Both the position numbers and the translations under genes were made by a program. A stretch of 64,000 nucleotides of DNA from Linanthus parryae (taxonomy: Eukaryota; Streptophyta; Magnoliopsida; Ericales; Polemoniaceae). The first letter of the stretch is position 1, and each line of letters opens with the position of its first letter. Of this stretch, positions 12,801-24,582 are shown piece by piece. The stretch spans positions 34,763,275 to 34,827,274 of the forward strand of contig JALGPY010000009.1 in the NCBI GenBank assembly GCA_023055425.1, read 5' to 3'. The notes under the pieces were generated by a model. The model searched no databases and was not told where the DNA came from. It was given only the letters and a program-made list of their open reading frames with translations.

Positions 12801-14373
12801 TCATGCTCAAGCTCCTCCAAGAACCTGGATCTCGAAAGAAGATTAGTAGTGGCAGCAGTCGGGTTGGAGTTGGCCCCTCTCGCCGTGGTGCCAATACAAT
12901 TTTCTTCCCATTCATGACAAAGGAGTAGGTGTTCTTGTGACCATCATGGAAAACATGGCGATCAAACTGCCAAGGCCTACCCAACAACATGTGACACGCA
13001 TCCATTCTAACCACATCACACCAATGGCTGTCATAATATTTGTTACCAATTGAAAAAGAAACAAGACATCTCTTATCAACTGTTACCTCGGAGCCCTTAA
13101 TCAGCCATGACAACTTGTAGGGTGTAGGATGACGCTCTGTCTTCAACTGCAGTTTCTTGACAGCTTCCTCAGAAACTATGTTTTCACAGCTATCGCCGTC
13201 CACTATCACATTGCAGACCTTGTTTCCGATGGTGCAGGTAGTGTGAAAGATATTGGTCCTCAACCAATCATCTTCAGAATCGCCCTTTGGAGCCAGCAAG
13301 CTCTTGCTGACGACCAGATTCTCGTGACCATCCGCGTAAAGAACTTCATCGTCTACGTAATCATCATAGACGGGCTCAATGAAATCTTCAGTGCCTTCAA
13401 CCTCTTCATTCACACCTTCCTCGATAAATAGGGCTTTACCCCTTTGCACAGCAGGCTTGCTATGCTCGTTTGCCCTATGCCCCGGTTCACCACATCGATA
13501 GCACTTGATAGCACTGTTGGAAGCGTTCTGTGCTGCGTGCGTGGTAGGACGAGATTCTTGGGGTCAGGCCGATCGATTGCTTTGATCTCTCCTCGCTACG
13601 GGCTTCCTGCCCTGCTGCTTCTCCAAAGCAAGTGCTCTCTGGTAGGCTTCAGAGACAGTCCACAGCGAGTGTAGGCTAAGGATGTCCTGCAAGGACTGCC
13701 GCAAATCTCCGAGATATCTATCCACCATCTGCTCCTCCATCTCCGATAGATCGTTACAGGCAATCAACCGGTAGAACTCCTCCGTGTAATCGTCAACGGA
13801 TTTGGCGCCCTGCCTCAGCGTATGGAATCGCTGAAATAGGGTTTGGGTGTAGCCGAATGGAAGAAAGTGGGCCTTCATCTTCTTCTTCATCTTCTCCCTG
13901 TCCGTGATCTTGGCCTTTCCCTGCCTCTCACGGGAACGGCGCAACTGCTCCCACCACGCAGAGGCTCTGCTCTTCAGTTTGATGGCCACTAGCTTCACCT
14001 TCTCGCGATCCGTAACCTCCTTATACTCGAAGATTCGATCCACCTCGTTGAGCCAGTCGATGAAATCGTCGGCTTTCAACGTACCTTCAAAGCTGGGCAA
14101 CTCCACCTTAAACCCTAGACCTCCGCGACTCTCGTGCTGACCGCGGTGCTCCCGGACGCGTGGTCCACGATGGTAGGGGTTCTCAAACGACGACACAGAG
14201 GCGTCGTCTGAGGCTTCGTCTTCCTGCAGATCTTGCACCGCCAAGCGCCGTGTAAGTTCTGTGACCTGCCGTTGCAGATCCTCTATCAACATCATGTCTT
14301 CCACGTTGCGTTCTCGCTGGGGGGCTTCTTCAGCCGGAGGCTGCCCACGACCACGAGTACGTCCACGAGGCAT
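9833..14373 (-). pseudogene. Array unit B: gag-pol of CRM/Galadriel-like chromovirus, disabled
   Basis: Gag begins at 14371-14373 with a coiled-coil-like N-terminus (VEDMMLIEDLQRQVTEL) and a retrotransposon gag domain. A zinc knuckle follows whose last cysteine is histidine, then protease-like VDGDSCEN, reverse transcriptase (YFDD), RNase H and a complete integrase (HHCC; D, D and E catalytic positions, the last in GQTEVVNRS). After integrase there is an acidic tail without a canonical chromodomain that runs towards the LTR. Lesions are TGA at 13564-13566, a one-base G loss at about 12863 and TAG at 12128-12130. The integrase half is a 755-residue open frame. The knuckle change and DGD are shared with unit C, consistent with recent copying between the two. 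Confidence 0.9.
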
Positions 14374-14407
14374 CGTCGATGGTGATCTTACTCCCACGCC
14401 GAACTGA

Positions 14408-14419
14408 GCTCTGATACCA
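14408..14419 (-). promoter_or_regulatory. Primer-binding site of array unit B
   Basis: The reverse complement is TGGTATCAGAGC (initiator tRNA-Met), three bases from the LTR edge at 14423. Confidence 0.88.
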
Positions 14420-14422
14420 ACC

Positions 14423-14759
14423 TGACGCCGAATTGAATCGAGGCGAGGGATCAAACGCAGCAGAAAAACGAATAAAAGAGCATAAACCAGTAGAGAGGCT
14501 CTCTAGGGTTCGAAGAGAATATCAATAACTCAAAAACTGCTCAATTCTGCCCACAAGCCGGGCATATATAGCTGAAATCATAAAATATGCCAAAAATGGC
14601 AAAATCCCGAAATTGGCCCAACAGTTTGGCCTTATTGAAAGAAATACGTACGTGAAAGTTTGACCCAAAACGGTTTCAAACTCAGGTCCTAATAAGCAAT
14701 GGAAATGTTACCAAAAACAGTAAAAAATAACTAAAAACGCTCGTTTGAAGGGTCAAACA
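14423..14759 (-). repeat. Shared LTR between array units B and C (337 bp)
   Basis: It has the same ends and length as the LTR at 9503-9839. It is nearly identical to the next LTR at 19340-19676, with only a handful of differences by eye. Confidence 0.75.
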
Positions 14760-17700
14760 GCGGAATTTGGGGATGAAGATGGACCCCAGCTTAGCTCGAT
14801 CGGGACGTCGTGCGTCTCGTCGAGAGCTTTCTGAATTGGGGTGGCTCGCGTCATTTTGATACCCGTAGCCAAAGTTATGGCCCGAACAGTGCGGCGACAC
14901 CAAAAGCTGCAATTTCCTCCCTCCCTTGTGCTTATCTTCCATTTCATGATAGAGAATCGCCAAATTAGTCGCATCTGACAGTTCAGCTTCATCTGGATCG
15001 TCTGCTCCTGCATCAGTCTCCCCGGGTTGGAAATAACTCGTCCTCGAGTTCACAGCAATGTCTTCAGAATCCACAAAGCAAGGAGTGAGATGCTTCACAT
15101 TGAACACGTCCGAGGTCTTCAGGTGATTGGGAAGCCTCAACCTGTAAGCATTATCATTGATCTTCTGCACGATCTCACAAGGCCCAATCTTCCGATCCTT
15201 GATCATATTGTACTCGCCAACAGGGAAACGATCACGAGTCAATACAGCCCATACAAAATCACCAACATCAAATAGTACCTGACGACGATGCTTGTCCACC
15301 CGAGCCTTGTACTTGCTGTTATTCTCCTCAATCTTGCTCTTCACCTGGTCATGAATACCTCTCAAGTGTTGTGCCATCTCCTCGGCCTTAGGATGAATGC
15401 GGCCCACACGCGGAATAGGGGCTAAGTCCAACACTCCTGATGGATTTTGACCATTGACAACCTGAAATGGACTCAAGCCAGTGGTCCTGCTCGTCGATCT
15501 GTTGTAGGCAAACTCTGCTTGAGGAAGTGATAAGTCCCACTTCTTCGGTTTAGATCCTGCCAAATATCGGAGAAGGTTGCCCAAACTGCGATTCACCACT
15601 TCGGTCTGACCATCAGTCTGAGGATGATAGGCGCTACTGAAGTTCAATTGAGTTCCCAGCTTCTCCCACAGACTCGTCCAGAATTGGCTCATGAACTTCG
15701 TGTCACGGTCTGAGGTGATGGAACGAGGAGCTCCATGAAACCGCACAATCTCCCTGAAATAAAGGTGAGCAATCCGCACAGCATCCATAGTCTTCCTGCA
15801 TGGTACAAAATGTGCCATCTTGGAAAACCTGTCAACAACTACAAGAACAGAATCTGCCGCCCTTTGCGTGCGGGGTAAGTTAAGCACAAAATCCATGCTA
15901 ACATCAAACTAAGGAGCTTCAGGGACAGGTAATGGAGTATAAAGACCTGCATTAGTGAGAACTCCCTTCGAACGCTGGCAAACATAGCATCGATCCACAT
16001 AATGGGTCACGTCACTACTCAACTTTGGCCAGTAAAAGTCAGCAGATACAAGAGCCAACATCTTGTCTCGGCCAAAGTGTCCTTCATTGTGGAGCTCACT
16101 GATAATCTGGTGTCGCAAGGAATAGTCTGGAATACACAACCGATGCCCCCGAAACAGATAACCATTATGAACAATAAAATCATGGCGCTGACCAGAAGTT
16201 ACCTCCATAAATATCTTCCCAAACGAAGGATCAGACTCATACATGTCTGCGAACGCCTCAAATCCAGAGACACGGCTGCTCATGGTGGAGAGAAACACGT
16301 TGCGACGGCTCAAAGCATCTGCCACGCGGTTCAAACTTCCCGCTTGGTGCTTCAGTGCGAAAGTGAATTCCTGCAAGTACGCCACCCACTTGGCATGGCG
16401 CCGACTAAGCTTGTGTTGTCCGTTGATGTACTTCAGGGATTCATGATCAGTGAACAGAATAAACTCCTTCTGTATTAAGTAATGGCGCCAATGCTTCATA
16501 GACTGAACTATGGCGTAGAACTCCAGATCATAAGTGGAGTAATTCTTCTTGGACCCCTGACAACTTTTCACTGAAGAATGCAACCGGACGCCCTGACTGG
16601 CTAAGAACACCTCCAATGCTTATGCCCGATGCATCACAATTAACCTCAAACACTTTGTCAAAATCGGGAAGTGCTAGAACTGGTGCTTCATTCATCCTCT
16701 TCTTCACTTCCTGAAAGCTGGACTCGGCTTCATCAGACCACTGAAAATCACGCCCCTTGAGACACTCGGTGATGGGGGCAATCAAGGCGCTAAAGTTTCT
16801 GATGAACCTGCGATAAAATGATGCCAAACCATGGAAACTGCGAATGTCGTGCAGCATCCTTGGCCTAGGCCATTCCACAATCGCTTCAATCTTCGAAGGA
16901 TCTGCATGAACACCATCAGTAGACACCACAAATCCCAAAAACTGCACAGAAGTAGTAAAGAAGAAACACTTCTTTCTGTTGATGAACAAGTTCTCCGCCT
17001 TTAGTGCCTCAAACACAACACGTAGATGATCAAAATGGGCAGCCGAAGTAGGACTGCAAATAAGAATATCGTCGAAATAAACGACCACAAACTTTCCCAT
17101 GAAAGGTCTCAATACCTGATGCATAAAACGCATGAACGTGCTGGGTGCGTTGTATAACCCAAAAGGCATAACCATCCACTTGTACAAGCCATGTTGGGTC
17201 TTGAACGCTGTCTTCCACTCATCTCCAGGCTTGATCCGAATCTGGTGGTATCCACTCTTAAGATTAATTTTTGAGAAGATCTTTGAGCCGGATAGCTGGT
17301 CTAGCATGTCATCAAGTCGCGAGATGGGAAATCTGTACTTCACTGTAATCCGGTTGGTGGCTCTACTCTCAACACACATCCGCCAAGAACCGTCCTTCTT
17401 CGGAACTAACAGAGCAGGGACACCACATGGGCTCATACTCTCTCTGATGTATCCTCTCTCAAGTAACTCAACAACTTGCCGCCGTAACTCTTCTGCCTCC
17501 TTGGGGCTGAGACGATAGGCTGGCCTGTTAGGTAGAATTGATCAAGGCACTAGGTCAATCTGGTGCTGAATGTCTCTCATTGGTGGCAAACCAGGAGGAA
17601 GATCCTCTGGCATCAAGTAAGAGAACTTAGCTAATAACTGATGCACCTCCTGCGGTAAGTCATCATCCTCATCACCTGCATCACTAGTAGAAGGCACTAG

Positions 17701-19290
17701 AGCGTATACCACCTTCTCATGGTCAAGCTCCTCCAAGAACCTGGATCTCGAAAGAAGATTAGTAGTGGCAGCAGTCGGGGTTGGAGTTGGCCCCTCTCGC
17801 CGTGGTGCCAATACAATTTTCTTCCCCTTCATGACAAAGGAGTAGGTGTTCTTGTGACCATCATGGAAAACATGGCGATCATACTGCCAAGGCCTACCCA
17901 ACAACATGTGACACGCATCCATTCTAACCACATCACACCAATGGCTGTCATAATATTTGTTACCAACTGAAAAAGAAACAAGACATCTCTTATCAACTGT
18001 TACCTCGGAGCCCTTAATAAGCCATGACAACTTGTAGGGCGTAGGATGACGCTCTGTCTTCAACTGCAGCTTCTTGACAGCTTCCTCAGAAACTATGTTT
18101 TCACAGCTATCGCCGTCCACTATCACATTGCAGACCTTGTTTCCGATGGTGCAGGTAGTGTGAAAGATATTGGTCCTCAACCAATCATCTTCAGAATCGC
18201 CCTTTGGAGCCAGCAAGCTCTTGCTGACGACCAGATTCTCGTGACCATCCGCGTAAAGAACTTCATCGTCTACGTAATCATCATAGACGGGCTCAATGAA
18301 ATCTTCAGTGCCTTCAACCTCTTCATTCACACCTTCCTCGATAAATAGGGCTTTACCCCTTTGCACAGCAGGCTTGCTATGCTCGTTTGCCCTATGCCCC
18401 GGTTCACCACATCGATAGCACTTGATAGCACTGTTGGAAGCGCTCTGTGCTGCGTGCGTGGTAGGACGAGATTCTTGGGGTCGGGCCGATCGATTGCTTT
18501 GATCTCTCCTCGCTACGGGCTTCCTGCCCTGCTGCTTCTCCAAAGCAAGTGCTCTCTGGTAGGCTTCAGAGACAGTCCACAGCGAGTGTAGGCTAAGGAT
18601 GTCCTGCAAGGACTGCCGCAAATCTCCGAGATATCTATCCACCATCTGCTCCTCCATCTCCGATAGATCGTTACGGGCAATCAACCGGTAGAACTCCCTT
18701 GTGTAATCGTCAACGGATTTGGCGCCCTGCCTCAGCGTATGGAATCGCTGAAATAGGGTTTGGGTGTAGCTGAATGGAAGAAAGTGGGCCTTCATCTTCT
18801 TCTTCATCTTCTCCCTGTCCGTGATCTTGGCCTTTCCCTGCCTCTCACGGGAACGGCGCAACTGCTCCCACCACGCAGAGGCTCTGCTCTTCAGTTTGAT
18901 GGCCACTAGCTTCACCTTCTCGCGATCCGTAACCTCCTTATACTCGAAGATTCGATCCACCTCGTTGAGCCAGTCGATGAAATCGTCGGCTTTCAACGTA
19001 CCTTCAAAGCTGGGCAACTCCACCTTAAACCCTAGACCTCCGCGACTCTCGTGCTGACCGCGGTGCTCCCGGACGCGTGGTCCACGATGGTAGGGGTTCT
19101 CAAACGACGACACAGAGGCGTCGTCTGAGGCTTCGTCTTCCTGCAGATCTTGCGCCGCCAAGCGCCGTGTAAGTTCTGTGACCTGCCGTTGCAGATCCTC
19201 TATCAACATCACGTCTTCCACGTTGCGTTCTCGCTGGGGGGCTTCTTCAGCCGGAGGCTGCCCACGACCACGAGTACGTCCACGAGGCAT
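14682..19290 (-). pseudogene. Array unit C: gag-pol of CRM/Galadriel-like chromovirus, disabled
   Basis: Gag starts at 19288-19290 and is intact through gag, knuckle and protease as one open frame down to 17542. The knuckle's last cysteine is histidine and the protease motif is VDGDSCEN. Lesions are TGA at 17542-17544 upstream of reverse transcriptase, a one-base C insertion at about 16554 in RNase H, and TAG at 15909-15911 replacing a tryptophan just before the integrase core. The same tryptophan-to-stop change occurs at 20827-20829 in unit D, so it predates a duplication. The integrase frame continues past the family's conserved region and ends inside the LTR at 14682. Read-through of pol into the 3' LTR is known for CRM elements. 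Confidence 0.9.
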
Positions 19291-19324
19291 CGTCGATGGT
19301 GATCTTACTCCCACGCCGAACTGA

Positions 19325-19336
19325 GCTCTGATACCA
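19325..19336 (-). promoter_or_regulatory. Primer-binding site of array unit C
   Basis: The reverse complement is TGGTATCAGAGC (initiator tRNA-Met), three bases from the LTR edge at 19340. Confidence 0.88.
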
Positions 19337-19339
19337 ACC

Positions 19340-19676
19340 TGACGCCGAATTGAATCGAGGCGAGGGATCAAACGCAGCAGAAAAACGAATAAAAGAGCAT
19401 AAACCAGTAGAGAGGCTCTCTAGGGTTCGAAGAGAATATCAATAACTCAAAAACTGCTCAATTCTGCCCACAAGCCGGGCATATATAGCTGAAATCATAA
19501 AATATGCCAAAAATGGCAAAATCCCTAAATTGGCCCAACAGTTTGGCCTTATTGAAAGAAATACGTACGTGAAAGTTTGACCCAAAACGGTTTCAAACTG
19601 AGGTCCTAATAAGCAATGGAAATGTTACCAAAAATAGTAAAAAATAACTAAAAACGCTCGTTTGAAGGGTCAAACA
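19340..19676 (-). repeat. Shared LTR between array units C and D (337 bp)
   Basis: Same ends and length as the other array LTRs, with the TATA motif at about 19480-19488. It lies exactly 4917 bases from the preceding LTR. Confidence 0.75.
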
Positions 19677-22600
19677 GCGGAATTTGGGGATGAAGATGGA
19701 CCCCAGCTTAGCTCGATCGGGACGTCGTGCGTCTCGTCGAGAGCTTTCTGAATTGGGGTGGCTCGCGTCATTTTGATACCCGTAGCCAAAGTTATGGCCC
19801 GAACAGTGCGGCGACACCAAAAGCTGCAATTTCCTCCCTCCCTTGTGCTTATCTTCCATTTCATGATAGAGAATCGCCAAATTAGTCGCATCTGACAGTT
19901 CAGCTTCATCTGGATCGTCTGCTCCTGCATCAGTCTCCCCGGGTTGGAAATAACTCGTCCTCGAGTTCACAGCAATGTCTTCAGAATCCACAAAGCAAGG
20001 AGTGAGATGCTTCACATTGAACACGTCCGAGGTCTTCAGGTGATTGGGAAGCCTCAACCTGTAAGCATTATCATTGATCTTCTGCACGATCTCACAAGGC
20101 CCAATCTTCCGATCCTTGATCATATTGTACTCGCCAACAGGGAAACGATCACGAGTCAATACAGCCCATACAAAATCACCAACATCAAATAGTACCTGAC
20201 GACGATGCTTGTCCACCCGAGCCTTGTACTTGCTGTTATTCTCCTCAATCTTGCTCTTCACCTGGTCATGAATACCTCTCAAGTGTTGTGCCATCTCCTC
20301 GGCCTTAGGATGAATGCGGCCCACACGCGGAATAGGGGCTAAGTCCAACACTCCTGATGGATTTTGACCATTGACAACCTGAAATGGACTCAAGCCAGTG
20401 GTCCTGCTCGTCGATCTGTTGTAGGCAAACTCTGCTTGAGGAAGTGATAAGTCCCACTTCTTAGGTTTTAGATCCTGCCAAATATCGGAGAAGGTTGCCC
20501 AAACTGCGATTCACCACTTCGGTCTGACCATCAGTCTGAGGATGATAGGCGCTACTGAAGTTCAATTGAGTTCCCAGCTTCTCCCACAGACTCGTCCAGA
20601 ATTGGCTCATGAACTTCGTGTCACGGTCTGAGGTGATGGAACGAGGAGCTCCATGAAACCGCACAATCTCCCTGAAATAAAGGTGAGCAATCCGCACAGC
20701 ATCCATAGTCTTCCTGCATGGTACAAAATGTGCCATCTTGGAAAACCTGTCAACAACTACAAGAACAGAATCTGCCGCCCTTTGCGTGCGGGGTAAGTTA
20801 AGCACAAAATCCATGCTAACATCAAACTAAGGAGCTTCAGGGACAGGTAATGGAGTATAAAGACCTGCATTAGTGAGAACTCCCTTCGAACGCTGGCAAA
20901 CATAACATCGATCCACATAATGGGTCACGTCACTACTCAACTTTGGCCAGTAAAAGTCAGCAGATACAAGAGCCAACATCTTGTCTCGGCCTAAGTGTCC
21001 TTCATTGTGGAGCTCACTGATAATCTGGTGTCGCAAGGACTAGTCTGGAATACACAACCGATGCCCCCGAAACAGATAACCATTATGAACAATAAAATCA
21101 TGGCGCTGACCAGAAGTTACCTCCATAAATATCTTCCCAAACGAAGGATCAGACTCATACATGTCTGCGAACGCCTCAAATCCAGCGACACGGCTGCTCA
21201 TGGTGGAGAGAAACACGTTGCGACGGCTCAAAGCATCTGCCACGCGGTTCAAACTTCCCGCTTGGTGCTTGAGTGCGAAAGTGAATTCCTGCAAGTACGC
21301 CACCCACTTGGCATGGCGCCGACTAAGCTTGTGTTGTCCGTTGATGTACTTCAGGGCTTCATGATCAGTGAACAGAATAAACTCCTTCTGTATTAAGTAA
21401 TGGCGCCAAAGCTTCATAGACTGAACTATGGCGTAGAACTCCAGATCATAAGTGGAGTAATTCTTCTTGGACCCTGACAACTTTTCACTGAAGAATGCAA
21501 CCGGACGCCCTGAGTGGCTAAGAACACCTCCAATGCTTATGCCCGATGCATCACAATTAACCTCAAACACTTTGTCAAAATCGGGAAGTGCTAGAACTGG
21601 TGCTTCAGTCATCCTCTTCTTCACTTCCTGAAAGCTGGACTCGGCTTCATCAGACCACTGAAAATCACGCCCCTTGAGACACTCGGTGATGGGGGCAATC
21701 AAGGCGCTAAAGTTTCTGATGAACCTGCGATAAAATGATGCCAAACCATGGAAACTGCGAATGTCGTGCAGCATCCTTGGCCTAGGCCATTCCACAATCG
21801 CTTCAATCTTCGAAGGATCTGCATGAACACCATCAGTAGACACCACAAATCCCAAAAACTGCACAGAAGTAGTAAAGAAGAAACACTTCTTTCTGTTGAT
21901 GAACAAGTTCTCCGCCTTTAGTTCCTCAAACACAACACGTAGATGATCAAAATGGGCAGCCGAAGTAGGACTGCAAATAAGAATATCGTCGAAATAAACG
22001 ACCACAAACTTTCCCATGAAAGGTCTCAATACCTGATGCATAAACCGCATGAACGTGCTGGGTGCGTTGTATAACCCAAAAGGCATAACCATCCACTTGT
22101 ACAAGCCATGTTGGGTCTTGAACGCTGTCTTCCACTCATCTCCAGGCTTGATCCGAATCTGGTGGTATCCACTCTTAAGATTAATTTTTGAGAAGATCTT
22201 TGAGCCGGATAGCTGGTCTAGCATGTCATCAAGTCGCGAGATGGGAAATCTGTACTTCACTGTAATCCGGTTGGTGGCTCTACTCTCAACACACATCCGC
22301 CAAGAACCGTCCTTCTTCGGAACTAACAGAGCAGGGACAGCACATGGGCTCATACTCTCTCTGATGTATCCTCTCTCAAGTAACTCAACAACTTGCCGCC
22401 GTAACTCTTCTGCCTCCTTGGGGCTGAGACGATAGGCTGGCTTGTTAGGTAGAATTGATCCAGGCACTAGGTCAATCTGGTGCTGAATGTCTCTCATTGG
22501 TGGCAAACCAGGAGGAAGATCCTCTGGCATCAAGTAAGAGAACTTAGCTAATAACTGATGCACCTCCTGCGGTAAGTCATCATCCTCATCACCTGCATCA

Positions 22601-24196
22601 CTAGTAGAAGGCACTAGAGCGTATACCACCTTCTCATGGTCAAGCTCCTCCAAGAACCTGGATCTCGAAAGAAGATTAGTAGTGGCAGCAGTCGGGGTTG
22701 GAGTTGGCCCCTCTCGCCGTGGTGCCAATACAATTTTCTTCCCCTTCATGACAAAGGAGTAGGTGTTCTTGTGACCATCATGGAAAACATGGCGATCATA
22801 CTGCCAAGGCCTACCCAACAACATGTGACACGCATCCATTCTAACCACATCACACCAATGGCTGTCATAATATTTGTTACCAACTGAAAAAGAAACAAGA
22901 CATCTCTTATCAACTGTTACCTCGGAGCCCTTAATCAGCCATGACAACTTGTAGGGTGTAGGATGACGCTCTATCTTCAACTGCAGTTTCTTGACAGCTT
23001 CCTCAGAAACTATGTTGTCACAGCTACCGCCGTCCACTATCACCTTGCAGACCTTGTTTCCGATGGTGCAGGTGGTGTGAAAGATATTGGTCCTCAACCA
23101 ATCATCTTCAGAATCGCCCTTTGGAGCCAGCAAGCTCTTGCGGACGACCAGATTCTCGTGACCATCCCCGTAAAGAACTTCATCGTCTGCGTAACCATCA
23201 TAGACGGGCTCAATCAAAGCTTCAGTGCCTTCAACCTCTTCATTCACACCTTCCTCGATAAATAGGGCTTTACCCCTTTGCACAGCAGGCTTGCTACACT
23301 CGTTTGCCCTATGCCCCGGTTCACCACATCGATAGCCCTTGATAGCACTGTTGGAAGCGCCCTGTGCTGCGTGCGTGGTAGGACGAGATTCTTGGGGTCG
23401 GGCCGATCGATTGCTTTGATCGCTCCTCGCTACGGGCTTCCTGCCCTGCTGCTTCTCCAAAGCAAGTGCTCTCTAGTAGGCTTCAGAGACAGTCCACAGC
23501 GAGTGTAGGCTAACGACGTCCTGCAAGGACTGCCGCAAACCTCCGAGATATCTAGCCACCATCTGCTCCTCCGTCTCCGATAGATCGTTACGGGCGATCA
23601 ACTGGTAGAACTCCTCCGTGTAATCGTCAACGGATTTGGCGCCCTGCCTCAGCGTATGGAGTCGCTGAAATAGGGTTTGGGTGTAGCCGAATGGAAGAAA
23701 GTGGGCCTTCATCTTCTTCTTCATCTTCTCCCAGTCCGTGATCTTGGCCTTGCCCTGCCTCTCACGGGAACGGCGCAACTGCTCCCACCACGCAGAGGCT
23801 CTGCCCTTCAGTTTGATGGCCACTAGCTTCACCTTCTCGCGATCCGTAACCTCCTTATACTCGAAGATTCGATCCACCTCGTTGAGCCATTCGATGAAAT
23901 CGTCGGCTTTCAACGTACCTTCAAAGCTGGGCAACCCCACCTTGAACCCTAGACCTCTGCGACTCTCGTGCTGACCGCGGTGCTCCCGGACGCGTGGTCC
24001 ACGATGGTAGGGGTTCTCAAACGACGACACAGAGGCGTCGTCTGAGGCTTCGTCTTCCTGCAGATCTTGCGCCGCCAAGCTCTGTGACCTGCCGTTGCAG
24101 ATCCTCTATCAACATCACGTCTTCCACGTTGCGTTCTCGCTGGGGGGCTTCTTCAGCCGGAGGCTGCCCACGACCACGAGTACGTCCACGAGGCAT
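19593..24196 (-). pseudogene. Array unit D: gag-pol of CRM/Galadriel-like chromovirus, disabled
   Basis: Gag starts at 24194-24196. An 806-residue open frame (21040-23460) spans knuckle, protease (VDGGSCDN), reverse transcriptase, RNase H and the start of integrase. Lesions are an 11-base deletion in gag at about 24078, TAG at 23461-23463, TAG at 21037-21039, the tryptophan-to-TAG at 20827-20829 shared with unit C, and a one-base insertion at about 20463 in the integrase core. The first knuckle cysteine is glycine (GYRCGEPG). The pol half is near-identical to unit C, while the gag half resembles units A and E. Confidence 0.9.
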
Positions 24197-24230
24197 CGTC
24201 GATGGTGATCTTCCTCCCACGCCGAACTGA

Positions 24231-24242
24231 GGTCTGATACCA
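24231..24242 (-). promoter_or_regulatory. Primer-binding site of array unit D (one mismatch)
   Basis: The reverse complement is TGGTATCAGACC, one base different from the tRNA-Met complement. It is three bases from the LTR edge at 24246. Confidence 0.82.
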
Positions 24243-24245
24243 ACC

Positions 24246-24582
24246 TGACGCCGAATTGAATCGAGGCGAGGGATCAAACGCAGCAGAACAACGAATAAAA
24301 GGGCATAAACCAGTAGAGAGGCTCTCTAGGGTTCGAAGAGAATATCAATAACTCAAAAACTGCTCAATTCTGCCCACAAGCCGGGCATATATTGCTGAAA
24401 TCATAAAATATGCCAAAAATGGCAAAATCCCAAAATTGGCCCAACAGTTTGGCCTTATTGAAAGAAACACGTACGTGAAAGTTTGACCCAAAACGGTTTC
24501 AAACTGAGGTCCTAATAAGCAATGGAAATGTTACCAAAAATAGTAAAAAATAACTAAAAACACACGTTTGAAGGGTCAAACA
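24246..24582 (-). repeat. Shared LTR between array units D and E (337 bp)
   Basis: Same ends and length as the other array LTRs. The TATA motif at about 24386-24393 has a substitution. Confidence 0.75.

Noticed and set aside
6335..24582. Centromere assignment of the array
   Set aside because: A CRM-like array suggests it, but there is no centromeric satellite or other direct evidence in the window, and the lineage call itself is uncertain.
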